NCBI RefSeq assembly: GCF_023715605.1
Contig: NZ_JAMBOL010000002.1
Coordinates: forward strand, 62,001-126,000
Direction: 5' to 3'
Source: Halalkalibacter oceani
GTDB taxonomy: Bacteria > Bacillota > Bacilli > Bacillales > Bacillaceae_D
DNA: 64,000 nt
Positions 54,453 through 63,451 of the stretch are shown here, piece by piece. The translations under genes were made by a program, and so were the position numbers. Within the stretch, counting starts at the first letter, position 1, and every line of letters begins with the position of its first letter. The notes under the pieces were generated by a model. It saw only the letters and a program-made list of their open reading frames with translations. It searched no databases and was not told the DNA's origin.

Positions 54453-55682
54453 ATGAGCGGGTGGAAGCGAAATTTATATATTTTAATGATCTGTCAATTT
54501 CTTGTGATGAGTGCCATGACGATGATTATGCCTTTTCTTCCTCTCTATTTGCAGGAGCTCGGGGTAAATGACCCCGCGGCTGTTGGCTTGTGGGCCGGTG
54601 TGATCTTCGGCGCAAACTTCTTGACGGCATTTTTATTTTCCCCGTTCTGGGGACGCTTAGCTGATCGATACGGGCGGAAAATGATGATTTTACGTTCCGG
54701 CTTCGGCATGGCGCTGATTGTCAGCTTAACAGGCTTTGCAACGGGGCCGGTGTCTCTCCTTTTTCTGCGCCTTGCAAACGGGGTGATTGCCGGGTTTATC
54801 CCGGCTTCAATCGGCCTTGTTGCGACAAATACGCCGAAGGAGAAGGCGGGGCACGCGCTCGGACTTCTGCAGGCAGGAACGGTCGCCGGGGCGATATGCG
54901 GTCCGTTGATTGGCGGCGTCCTAGCACAGGCTTTCGGTTTCCGGATGATTTTCTTTGTAACAGGAACAGGGCTGCTTGTGGCAACGCTTGTCGTGTTTTT
55001 TTTCGTTCGGGAATCCTTTACACCGGCAGAGGTCACTGAAAAGACAAATACATGGCAGGAATGGAAGCAGATTACCGGACATCGGCCTGTCCTTGCGATC
55101 TATTTCGTCATCTTTTTCATTCAGCTGGCGATTATGGGTGTCAATCCACTGCTTTCGATTTTTGTGGAAGAGCTGACCTCTCCGGAGCAGGCCGCCTTAT
55201 TTGCCGGTCTCGCTGTTTCTGTGCTTGGCTTTGGCAATATGCTCGGATCGTCACAGCTTGGCAAGCTCGGGGATAAGGTTGGGGCGCATCATGTCCTGAT
55301 TTATGCTCTGCTTGGGGCAGCCTGCTTTTCGATTCCACTGGCTTTTGTGACAGAGGTTTGGCAATTGATCTGTTTGCGCTTTTTTATCGGGCTTTGTCTC
55401 GGAGGACTTTTGCCTTGCGCCAATACGTTGATCCGGCTTCACGCGCCGGGCGGAATGGAGAGCCGGACATACGGCTTTTCCAACAGTGCGATGTATTTAG
55501 GAAATATGCTTGGTCCGGTACTTGGCGGCTCGGTTGTCGCCACGGCGGGAGTGCGCGGTCTGTTTCTCATTTCGGCATTGCTGCTGCTCGGCAATGTGCT
55601 GCTCGTCAAAAAGAAAGTGATTCCACCTGCCAGCCGGCGTTTTCGTGCGGAACAACAACGAAATCAAAAAGCGTTGTCATAA
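54453..55682 (+). CDS. MFS multidrug efflux transporter
   Basis: Drug:H+ antiporter-type major facilitator of 409 residues with 12 helices. FLPLYLQELGVNDPAAVGLW begins the first half; GRLADRYGRKMMILRSGFG is the DHA motif A; GLLQAGTVAGAICGPLIGG is motif C of the antiporter group; GSSQLGKLGDKVGAHHVLI is the second-half motif. It probably exports a drug or toxic metabolite. The ATG at 54453 follows AAGGAAGTG. A perfect 12-base inverted repeat upstream suggests its own regulator, which is not encoded next to it. Inserted between ylbG and the ylbH region. Confidence 0.9.
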   Translation: MSGWKRNLYILMICQFLVMSAMTMIMPFLPLYLQELGVNDPAAVGLWAGVIFGANFLTAFLFSPFWGRLADRYGRKMMILRSGFGMALIVSLTGFATGPVSLLFLRLANGVIAGFIPASIGLVATNTPKEKAGHALGLLQAGTVAGAICGPLIGGVLAQAFGFRMIFFVTGTGLLVATLVVFFFVRESFTPAEVTEKTNTWQEWKQITGHRPVLAIYFVIFFIQLAIMGVNPLLSIFVEELTSPEQAALFAGLAVSVLGFGNMLGSSQLGKLGDKVGAHHVLIYALLGAACFSIPLAFVTEVWQLICLRFFIGLCLGGLLPCANTLIRLHAPGGMESRTYGFSNSAMYLGNMLGPVLGGSVVATAGVRGLFLISALLLLGNVLLVKKKVIPPASRRFRAEQQRNQKALS

Positions 55683-55686
55683 AGAA

Positions 55687-55852
55687 AGGAGGCTGTGCCA
55701 AAAGGTTGGTTTTACCTTTTGGCACAGCCTCTAAGCAATGAGCGGAACCGCCACGATTTGTTAAAGCCCGTTGTGAGTGGGTTTCTCACAACGGGCTTGT
55801 GGCGTGTGGAGCCATTGCCAGTAGGTCCAAAGCTAGTTTTGGACCAAGACCT
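55687..55852 (+). repeat. dispersed 3' element, copy C (full length)
   Basis: Sense to the MFS gene, in the convergent gap. First hairpin GGCTGTGCCAAAAGG/CCTTTTGGCACAGCC (55690-55731 region), with two changed pairs relative to copy B, both compensated. GCCAC/GTGGC and the inner 13-base hairpin are intact, and AGGTCC pairs with a changed GGACC downstream, which copy B cannot do. Confidence 0.92.
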
Positions 55853-55892
55853 TGTTTTTATAGTAGGAAAGCAAAGACTCTTTGTTTTTTGG

Positions 55893-56282
55893 CTATTGGA
55901 GGGGCGGGATAAAACGGTTGAGGCGAAGAACGCCGATCACATATTGAAAATAAAGCTCAAGCTCGTTAAAGTCCGCGGAAGGTTTAACTTCAAGCCGGTG
56001 AATCGGGGCGTCAAGTTCATGGGAAAGCTGCTCGAACAGCTGATAGCGCTCTGTTTCTTTTTCTTCCGGTGGGTAAACGCCTTCCAGTGAAAGGTAGAGC
56101 GGCATCAGCTTACCTGGTTCGGCAGGCTGCAAAATAACGACCAGCGAAGACTTTTTCTGCCCGGAAATGACCGTATCGAGCTGAACGAGCCGCAGAAGCC
56201 GGCGCTGGTTTGTACGGGCGATTTCAAACAGCTCATATAAATCGGTATAGCCTTCCCCTAATAAAATAAAGCGTTGAATCAT
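55893..56282 (-). CDS. conserved Bacillaceae protein of unknown function
   Basis: Soluble protein of 129 residues, MIQRFILLGEGYTDLYELFE, IARTNQRRLLRLVQLD, FEQLSHELDAPIHRLEV and ELELYFQYVIGVLRLNRFIPP. I have seen similar proteins in Bacillus genomes but know of no established function. It lies between ylbG and rsmD on the opposite strand. The start follows a weak AAGTAGG site. Its upstream region carries two tandem hairpins, one followed by a T-run on its strand. Confidence 0.75.
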   Translation of the reverse strand: MIQRFILLGEGYTDLYELFEIARTNQRRLLRLVQLDTVISGQKKSSLVVILQPAEPGKLMPLYLSLEGVYPPEEKETERYQLFEQLSHELDAPIHRLEVKPSADFNELELYFQYVIGVLRLNRFIPPLQ

Positions 56283-56354
56283 TGTTATGCCTACTTTCCA
56301 TTTAGATTCTAGCTGAAAATGTAGCAGACTTTGGCGGTTTTGTCGAGAAAAAAA

Positions 56355-56412
56355 CCTCACAAGGATGTCCTTGTGAGGTGCCTATATGCATATATTCATA
56401 TGCTTGTAGGCT
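56355..56412 (-). ncRNA. two tandem hairpins with terminator, leader or small-RNA candidate
   Basis: On the minus strand: GCCTA.../...TAGGC with GCATAT/ATATGC inside, then the 11-base perfect hairpin CCTCACAAGGA/TCCTTGTGAGG, then seven U residues (56348-56354). It lies 66 bases upstream of the minus-strand gene at 56282, so it could be an attenuator or the end of a small RNA. The rest of the 343-base gap has no gene. Confidence 0.5.
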
Positions 56413-56625
56413 ATGGGAGAGGAGAAACCGGAGGAAGAACTTATGGGGAAACGTAAGCCTTCTCCGCGGTTGTCGTAACACTAACAAGAGTGCTACTACT
56501 GTCAGTATGGACGAATTCGGCTTGCTTCATACATAAAAATCAAATGAGAAACAGAAGAGGATAATGACTCTTTTTTATGGTAGGATGAAAGAGGTAATTT
56601 CGGAGAAGAAGCAGGTGAAGATGGT

Positions 56626-57679
<1,054 letters not shown>

Positions 57680-57696
57680 ACAAAAACTGTGGCTTC

Positions 57697-57768
57697 GAGA
57701 GGCTGGGTCAAAAGGTTGTTTTTTTACCTTTTGCCCAGCCTTGCTAGTTTTGTCTCAAGCTTTTCTCT
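57697..57768 (+). repeat. dispersed 3' element, copy H (hairpin plus tail)
   Basis: Sense to coaD, in the convergent gap with ylbJ. GAGAGGCTGGGTCAAAAGG... and CCTTTTGCCCAGCC, then directly TTGCTAGTTTTGTCTCAAGC. The central helices are absent. It begins 18 bases after the coaD stop. Confidence 0.8.
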
Positions 57769-58992
57769 TTATTCGCTCTTCAATGTCCGCGACGCCGTCA
57801 ACAAAATGAAAATGACAAGCATCAAAAGGGTAAAGACGGAGCCATATTGACTGAACGGCTGCCATATCGTTTGAATCCACTGTCCGGACGGAGCGTCGAG
57901 AAAGACGGGAAGGCTTGGGCGAAAGTCGGAGCCTGCTTGCTGATTTACGTAAAGCGGCTTCCACAGGAGAAAGACGAGAACCGCTGCGAAAAAGCCGTGA
58001 AAGATGCGGGCGATAAAAAACGGTTTAAAGCGAATGTCAGTTTCCGCTAAAATGCTGGCGACCTGAGCCTGGATCGAAAATCCGCTGAAAGCGAGAAAGA
58101 AGCTCGTGACGATGATTTGCTGCAGCAGCTCGGTATTGGTCACTTGACTGACCATCTGCGCCCCTAATGTAATTTCAAACAAGCCGGAAATGAGCGGAAT
58201 GCTTAAATCGTTTGGTAAATGAAAAAAAGCGAGTATAATAGAACAAAATGAAGCTAATACGGCCTGAATTCCGACCAGGCTCAAGATTTTGTTCAATACG
58301 GAAAACAAAATAATAAATCCGCCGATCATTAAGAGCGTCCGCACTGAAGAATGAACAGCATCGCCAAGCAGCTTGCCGATTGGCCGGCCGTCGCGGATCC
58401 GTTCTTCATGCATCAGCTTTAGCGCATGCGACAGGCCGCGGAAGGGAGGGCGCTCGACGGAATGCTTGGCCTCTTCATCGCGGCCGTGGAACCGCATTAA
58501 CAGTCCGACGCAAATGTTGCCGATGTAATGCGCGAGGGCAAGGACAATGCCTAACGAGGCGTTGTGAAAAAAGCCGACCGCGATCGCGCCGAAAATAAAT
58601 AATGGATTGGATGAGTTTGTGAAGCAGACGAGCCGCTCGGCTTCAATTTTTGTCACTTTTTTTTCCTGGCGCAGGCGGGCCGTAATTTTGGCTCCGGCCG
58701 GGTTTCCTGAAGCAAGTCCCATGGCCCAGACGAATCCACCGACGCCGGGAACCCGGAAAAAAGGCCGCATCAACGGTTCAAGCAAGGTCCCGATAAAGGT
58801 AACGACGCCAAAGCCGATTAACAGTTCAGAAACGATAAAAAAGGGCAGCAAAGAGGGAAAAACGACATCCCACCACATCTCCATACCACGAATCGAAGCA
58901 TCGAGCGATTCCTTTGGATAGAGCATTAACGAAGCTGCTAATATCATGCTTACCATGGCAAGCAAAAAGGTTTTGGTGATGGATAAGGACAT
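57769..58992 (-). CDS. ylbJ: sporulation integral membrane protein YlbJ
   Basis: Nucleoside-transporter-gate-like membrane protein of 407 residues with about eight helices. MWWDVVFPSLLPFFIVSELL, GLASGNPAGAKITARLRQ, TNSSNPLFIFGAIAVGFFHN and FFLAFSGFSIQAQVASILAE are characteristic of YlbJ, a sigma-E-dependent gene needed for heat-resistant spores in B. subtilis. AAGGAGG lies 10 bases before the ATG. Divergent from ylbK, convergent with coaD. Confidence 0.93.
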   Translation of the reverse strand: MSLSITKTFLLAMVSMILAASLMLYPKESLDASIRGMEMWWDVVFPSLLPFFIVSELLIGFGVVTFIGTLLEPLMRPFFRVPGVGGFVWAMGLASGNPAGAKITARLRQEKKVTKIEAERLVCFTNSSNPLFIFGAIAVGFFHNASLGIVLALAHYIGNICVGLLMRFHGRDEEAKHSVERPPFRGLSHALKLMHEERIRDGRPIGKLLGDAVHSSVRTLLMIGGFIILFSVLNKILSLVGIQAVLASFCSIILAFFHLPNDLSIPLISGLFEITLGAQMVSQVTNTELLQQIIVTSFFLAFSGFSIQAQVASILAETDIRFKPFFIARIFHGFFAAVLVFLLWKPLYVNQQAGSDFRPSLPVFLDAPSGQWIQTIWQPFSQYGSVFTLLMLVIFILLTASRTLKSE

Positions 58993-59135
58993 CAATATAT
59001 GGCCTCCTTCATTAACATAAGCATACGTGAGACATGAATTTTAGAAACATGTCCGTTCATTTAACTATACGTATACAAGCCCGTAATAGACCATATCATT
59101 GAAAATAAGTTCTGAATGAAAGTGGAGAGATGGCG

Positions 59136-59930
59136 GTGAAACAAATGCGTCCTAAAATCGGTCTCGCTTTAGGGTCTGGCGGAGCGCGCGGCTATGCTCA
59201 TATCGGTGTGCTGAAGGCGTTGCAAAGTGAAAATATCCCGATTGACATGATAGCCGGAAGCAGCATGGGTGCGCTGGTCGGCAGCTTGTACGGCGCGGGC
59301 CAATCGGTTGCTCATTTGGAAAGGTTCGCGACTTTATTTCGACGGAAATACTACCTTGATTTAACCGTGCCAAAGCTTGGTTTCGTCATGGGGGTAAAGG
59401 TGAAAGAGCTGATCAGGCTGCTGGCCAAACATAAACATGTCGAGGAGCTTGACCCGCCTGTGGCGATTGTCGCCACAGATATTAAAAAAGGCGAGCGTGT
59501 CGTCATCCGCTCAGGGGATGTCGCCGCGGCGGTGAGAGCGAGCATTGCCATTCCGGGAATTTTCGTTCCGGAAGAATGGAATGGACGAATGCTTGTCGAT
59601 GGCGGCGTGATAGACCGCGTTCCGGTTTCGGTTGTAAAAGAAATGGGAGCAGACATTACGATCGCCGTTGATGTATCTTATTTCCGCACGGAGCCGGAGC
59701 TCGGGACGATCTATGATGTGATCATGCAGAGCATGGATATTATGGCGCGTGAAATGATCCGTTCCCAGGAGATGAACAGCTCAGTAATGATCAGGCCGAT
59801 CATCAAGCATTCAAGCTCGCTTGATTTTTCCGGCGTTGAACAGCTGATAGCCTGTGGAGAAGCCGCAACAAAAGAAAAAATGGCTGCAATCAAACAATGT
59901 ATTCGCGAGTGGGAGGAAAGACATCAATGA
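59136..59930 (+). CDS. ylbK: patatin-like phospholipase YlbK
   Basis: Serine hydrolase of the RssA/patatin family, 264 residues. The oxyanion segment GLALGSGGARGYAHIGVL opens the domain, the nucleophile elbow is AGSSMGALVGSLYG and the catalytic aspartate is in VDGGVIDRVPVSVV. It probably hydrolyses phospholipid acyl esters in the cytoplasm or at the membrane. GTG at 59136 has GGAGA 7 bases before it; ATG at 59130 has none. The gene overlaps ylbL by 4 bases (ATGA). Confidence 0.9.
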   Translation: MKQMRPKIGLALGSGGARGYAHIGVLKALQSENIPIDMIAGSSMGALVGSLYGAGQSVAHLERFATLFRRKYYLDLTVPKLGFVMGVKVKELIRLLAKHKHVEELDPPVAIVATDIKKGERVVIRSGDVAAAVRASIAIPGIFVPEEWNGRMLVDGGVIDRVPVSVVKEMGADITIAVDVSYFRTEPELGTIYDVIMQSMDIMAREMIRSQEMNSSVMIRPIIKHSSSLDFSGVEQLIACGEAATKEKMAAIKQCIREWEERHQ

Positions 59931-60970
59931 CACAAACGAAACCGTTACTTAAGAAAAGATGGATTTTTTTATTGGCTGCTTTGCTTTTTATCCATTTCTT
60001 TCAGCTTCCGTATTATTATTCGCAGCCCGGCGGAGCACTGGCCCTCGATCAGGTGATCGAAGTGGAAGATGGCTTTCGCGAGGACGGCTCGTTTATGCTG
60101 ACAACCGTGCAAATGGGAAAAGCCAATTTATTATTTTATGTCTGGGCCCATTTCAGTCCTTACCGGATGCTGTATCCGGAAGAGCAGCTGCGCTTTGAAG
60201 GAGAAACGGATGAAGAGTATGAGCATCGGCAATTAATGGCGATGACGAACTCGCAGGAAACAGCGAAAATCGTCGCCTATGAGCATGCCGGTAAAGAAAT
60301 TGAGTATGTACATAAAGGGGTTCTTGTCACAACGTTAATCGAAGGAATGCCGGCAGACGGCGTCCTCCAGCGAGGCGATCATATTGTGGAAGTCGACGGG
60401 ACGCCGGTGCAAACTGCGGAGCAGCTAATTGAACTGCTCAATGGTAAAACAGCCGAGGATCAAGTCCGGCTGTCTGTTACCCGCAATGGACGCGTTGAGC
60501 AGGTTGAGCTCGGCTTTGCTCCATTTCCCGAGGAATTCGGACTGACGGATGAACGGGTCGGAATTGGCATTTCCGAACCCGTAACTGATCGCGAGCTGAC
60601 ATTTACGCCGGATGTTCAGATTGATACAAGTCAAATTGGCGGCCCTTCGGCCGGGCTGATGTTCTCGCTTGAGATTTATAATCAGCTGCATGAAGAAGAT
60701 TTAACAAAAGGCTATGCGATTGCCGGAACAGGGACGATCAATGAAGAGGGTCAGGTCGGCCGGATTGGCGGCGCTGCTCAAAAGGTCGTGGCAGCGGATA
60801 AGGAAGGGGCGGAGTACTTTCTCGCCCCTAATGAAAACGGCGCTCCCGACTCCAATTACGAGGAGGCATTGGCGGCCGCTGCCGATATCGGCAGCGAGAT
60901 GGAGATTATTCCAATTGATACGTTCAATGAAGCACTGTCCTTTTTGGAAAGTTTGCCGGCGCGCTCCTAA
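59927..60970 (+). CDS. ylbL: PDZ-Lon protease YlbL (SepM type)
   Basis: 347 residues. A single membrane helix (WIFLLAALLFIHFFQL), an N-terminal extracellular region with QPGGALALDQVI, a PDZ domain about 120-205 (GVLVTTLIEGMPADGVLQRG) and a C-terminal Lon-type proteolytic domain with catalytic serine in IGGPSAGLMFS and lysine in GGAAQKVVAAD. S. mutans SepM of this group processes a competence peptide; B. subtilis YlbL is linked to turnover of cell-division inhibitor. Overlaps ylbK by 4 bases and is 4 bases from the convergent ylbM stop. Confidence 0.93.
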   Translation: MTQTKPLLKKRWIFLLAALLFIHFFQLPYYYSQPGGALALDQVIEVEDGFREDGSFMLTTVQMGKANLLFYVWAHFSPYRMLYPEEQLRFEGETDEEYEHRQLMAMTNSQETAKIVAYEHAGKEIEYVHKGVLVTTLIEGMPADGVLQRGDHIVEVDGTPVQTAEQLIELLNGKTAEDQVRLSVTRNGRVEQVELGFAPFPEEFGLTDERVGIGISEPVTDRELTFTPDVQIDTSQIGGPSAGLMFSLEIYNQLHEEDLTKGYAIAGTGTINEEGQVGRIGGAAQKVVAADKEGAEYFLAPNENGAPDSNYEEALAAAADIGSEMEIIPIDTFNEALSFLESLPARS

Positions 60971-62187
60971 TGTGGACGCACCGGTGAGCGTTTGAACTCC
61001 TGCTGAATCTGTTCGGCTTTGAGCCGATTCGGCAGGGCGGATAAATAAATCGCGGTGGCACGCTCCTCAAGCTTAGCGATGATCGCTTCTCCTTTTGGAA
61101 AGCGGGTGACGAGCGGGAGCTGCCGCTGTTTTTTTGTATCGTTTAAATAGCGCTGGCCGGCAGCTGTCATTCCGAGCAAACGAATATACGGAAGCGGTGT
61201 GGCCAGTCCCGCTTTCATTTCCTCCTTCGTCGTATTGGTTAGCAGGTGGGTTGCCAGCCGTTGCAGGCGGGTCCATGTGTAGCGTTTTGTTTTCATTTTC
61301 GTCATCCAGTCCTCAAAGGAAACAGCTGTCATCATCATTTCCTTTACCCGGTATTCCAGTCCTTCTTCGCATTCATAACAGGCGCGCAGGCTCTCAAGCG
61401 GGCTCGCCATCACTTTATAATGAAGGAGCGGGAAATAATGCTCCCATGTATGTAAAAGCGTATACGTTTGTTGATAGTTAATCAGCAGCCGGAAAGTCGC
61501 TTCAGGCATCACATGCTTTGTTTGTGACAGGCCACTTTCCTTATCCTTACGCAATGCCTGACGAATGCTTGTTGCGCTTGCAATCGCAGTTTGCGGCAAT
61601 GTTTGCTCATGGTAATGAGCCTGCTGCCGCGGTGTCGTCGAGGCTTGAATCGAATAATTCCCTTCCCGAATCGCCTTCACATAATGATAGCCTAAAATAT
61701 TGTTCGGCTCCTGCAGGCTGAGGGTATCCGGATCAAGCTGTAATTGCGTAAAGGCTTCGGCTGTCGCGCGCGGGTAGCTTACGCCCTCTTTCATCCTGTC
61801 TTTTACAAGCCGGTTAAATGCCTCTTCGTGCTGCTCCATCGTCTCCACCAGTGAAGTAAACCGTTCGATCTCCCCGGCCTCGCTGCCGAAGTTGAGGAAA
61901 TCGACGCCCATTTCTGCGAGGATGGTTACCGCTCCTTTGGCAAATAATTCGGCTTTTTGGGTAGAGTAAAGATACGGCAGTTCGACGACAAGATCAACAC
62001 CATTAGCCAGTGCCATTTCCGTTCTATGCCATTTGGAACATAGCGCGGGTTCGCCTCTCTGCAAAAAAGAGCCGCTCATCACAGCGATGACAAGGTCAGC
62101 CCCCGTCTGCTTTTTGGCTTCTGTCACATGGTAGAGATGGCCATTATGGAAAGGATTATATTCGACGACGATGCCAACTGCTTTCAT
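60967..62187 (-). CDS. tmcAL: tRNA(Met) cytidine acetate ligase (YlbM)
   Basis: Enzyme of 406 residues that activates acetate with ATP and makes N4-acetylcytidine at the wobble position of elongator tRNA-Met. The nucleotidyltransferase-like motif is VVEYNPFHNGHLYHV, with VIAVMSGSFLQRGEP and LVVELPYLYSTQKAELF after it, and a helical C-terminal part. It is convergent with ylbL with overlapping stop codons (4 bases) and divergent from ylbN, as in B. subtilis. Confidence 0.93.
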   Translation of the reverse strand: MKAVGIVVEYNPFHNGHLYHVTEAKKQTGADLVIAVMSGSFLQRGEPALCSKWHRTEMALANGVDLVVELPYLYSTQKAELFAKGAVTILAEMGVDFLNFGSEAGEIERFTSLVETMEQHEEAFNRLVKDRMKEGVSYPRATAEAFTQLQLDPDTLSLQEPNNILGYHYVKAIREGNYSIQASTTPRQQAHYHEQTLPQTAIASATSIRQALRKDKESGLSQTKHVMPEATFRLLINYQQTYTLLHTWEHYFPLLHYKVMASPLESLRACYECEEGLEYRVKEMMMTAVSFEDWMTKMKTKRYTWTRLQRLATHLLTNTTKEEMKAGLATPLPYIRLLGMTAAGQRYLNDTKKQRQLPLVTRFPKGEAIIAKLEERATAIYLSALPNRLKAEQIQQEFKRSPVRPH

Positions 62188-62321
62188 TCCAACACTTCCT
62201 TTCAGGATCGCTCTTTTTGCTATTCTTTACACACATAGGAGGACGTGCTACAATAAACCTCATGCTCCAAAGAGGATAAATGCTATGTTTATTATAGACA
62301 AACCGCTGTAAAGAAAAAAGG

Positions 62322-62350
62322 TTGACAAAAAAAAGGCGGAGAGCTATACT
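62322..62350 (+). promoter_or_regulatory. sigma-A promoter of ylbN-rpmF
   Basis: Consensus TTGACA (62322-62327), 17 bases, TATACT (62345-62350). It is the strongest promoter in this end of the window and lies 29 bases before ylbN. Confidence 0.85.
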
Positions 62351-62379
62351 TAATTTTGTTGTCTTAGAGGTGATTGATC

Positions 62380-62895
62380 ATGAAATGGTCTCTTCAGCAG
62401 CTTCAGGCTGCTAAGCATAAGCCATTTACATTTGAGGAAACCGTTGATCTGACGAGCTTAAAAGAACAAAATGCGGAAATTCGCGCCGTCTCTCCAATCG
62501 TCGTTCGTGGGGAAGTAACATTCTCCCGTTCACTTTGGACTTTTGAGCTTGATCTATCAGGTGAATTAATTTTGCCTTGCGCAAGGACATTAGCAGATGT
62601 CCATTTTCCGATTGACCTGCATGTTACCGAGCGTTTTCATCCATCGGCTGATGAGTGGATCGCCGATGAAGAGGACGATGACATTCATCCGATTGAAGGA
62701 GAATCGATCGATCTGCTTCCTTATGTCAAGGAGCGGATTTTGCTTGAAATCCCGATTCAGGTATATGCGGATGATGAAGCGCAGCGTCAAGCCCCTCCGT
62801 CCGGGACAGATTGGGAGCTTGTCACGGAAGAACAGCAGAAAAACCGGATTGATCCGCGGCTTGCTGATTTAGCGAAGTTTTTTGATAAGGAATAG
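62380..62895 (+). CDS. ylbN: YceD-family protein YlbN
   Basis: Soluble acidic protein of 171 residues of the YceD (DUF177) family. The core is SPIVVRGEVTFSRSLWTFEL, LDLSGELILPCARTLADVHF and VTERFHPSADEWIADEEDDD, with C-terminal DPRLADLAKFFDKE. Homologues in other bacteria are linked to 23S rRNA maturation and the gene is always coupled to rpmF. The ATG at 62380 follows AGAGGTGAT. Confidence 0.92.
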   Translation: MKWSLQQLQAAKHKPFTFEETVDLTSLKEQNAEIRAVSPIVVRGEVTFSRSLWTFELDLSGELILPCARTLADVHFPIDLHVTERFHPSADEWIADEEDDDIHPIEGESIDLLPYVKERILLEIPIQVYADDEAQRQAPPSGTDWELVTEEQQKNRIDPRLADLAKFFDKE

Positions 62896-62989
62896 GAAAA
62901 TCGAAGCACCGGCATTGCTCGGCCTTCATTTCATAAAGCCAGTCATATGCTGGTATTGAAGAATTGAATTTTGTAAGGAGGTGGGAATG

Positions 62990-63163
62990 ATGGCAGTACC
63001 TTTTAGAAGAACGTCTAAAACTCGTAAGAATAAGCGTCGTACTCACTATAAGTTAGCAGTACCTGGCATGACTAAGTGTCCTGAGTGTGGAGAGTTGAAG
63101 CTTGCGCACCGTGTTTGTAAAGAGTGTGGCTCTTACAAAGGCCAGGAAGTTATTAGCAAATAA
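62990..63163 (+). CDS. rpmF: ribosomal protein bL32
   Basis: Large-subunit protein of 57 residues, [20 protein letters not shown] with a zinc-ribbon [20 protein letters not shown] (four cysteines in CxxC pairs), so it is the zinc-binding form. AAGGAGGTGGG lies before the tandem ATGs; the second gives the family start. It is the distal gene of ylbN-rpmF and is followed by an extremely strong terminator. Confidence 0.97.
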   Translation: MAVPFRRTSKTRKNKRRTHYKLAVPGMTKCPECGELKLAHRVCKECGSYKGQEVISK

Positions 63164-63181
63164 TGGATCATTGATTCAATT

Positions 63182-63232
63182 AAAGAGGGTATCCAAAAGG
63201 TTGAGCGCAACCTTTTGGATACCCTCTTTTTG
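63182..63232 (+). terminator. terminator of ylbN-rpmF
   Basis: Perfect 22-base stem: AAAGAGGGTATCCAAAAGG at 63182 pairs with CCTTTTGGATACCCTCTTT ending at 63229, loop AGCG, then TTTTT. Its inner half matches the AAAAGGTTG half of the dispersed hairpins. The gap 63233-63451 shows only a CATACAGT sigma-E-like -10 at 63410-63417 without a convincing -35. Confidence 0.95.
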
Positions 63233-63451
63233 TATGCCGGGAAACCTCCTCTTTCTCAGAAGTGAATACATTATCAGCAATTGGTCATAATTCTAATAGA
63301 ATGGCATATTTTTCTGTTGAAAGAACAGAAAGGATATTATTTTTCGGCTTGATTGGAGAAATGCCTCTGGCGTTTTTCTTAATTGTACGTCTTTCTACTC
63401 TAGTAGATGCATACAGTATAAGCAACGAAACTTTAGGGAGGGGCTAATTCT

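Noticed and set aside
55695-56090. Open frame of 131 codons through copy C
   Set aside because: It runs through the repeat element and then antisense through the real gene at 55893-56282; no ribosome site.
63389-63417. Sigma-E promoter for ylbO
   Set aside because: CATACAGT is a good -10 but the -35 region has no match at correct spacing.
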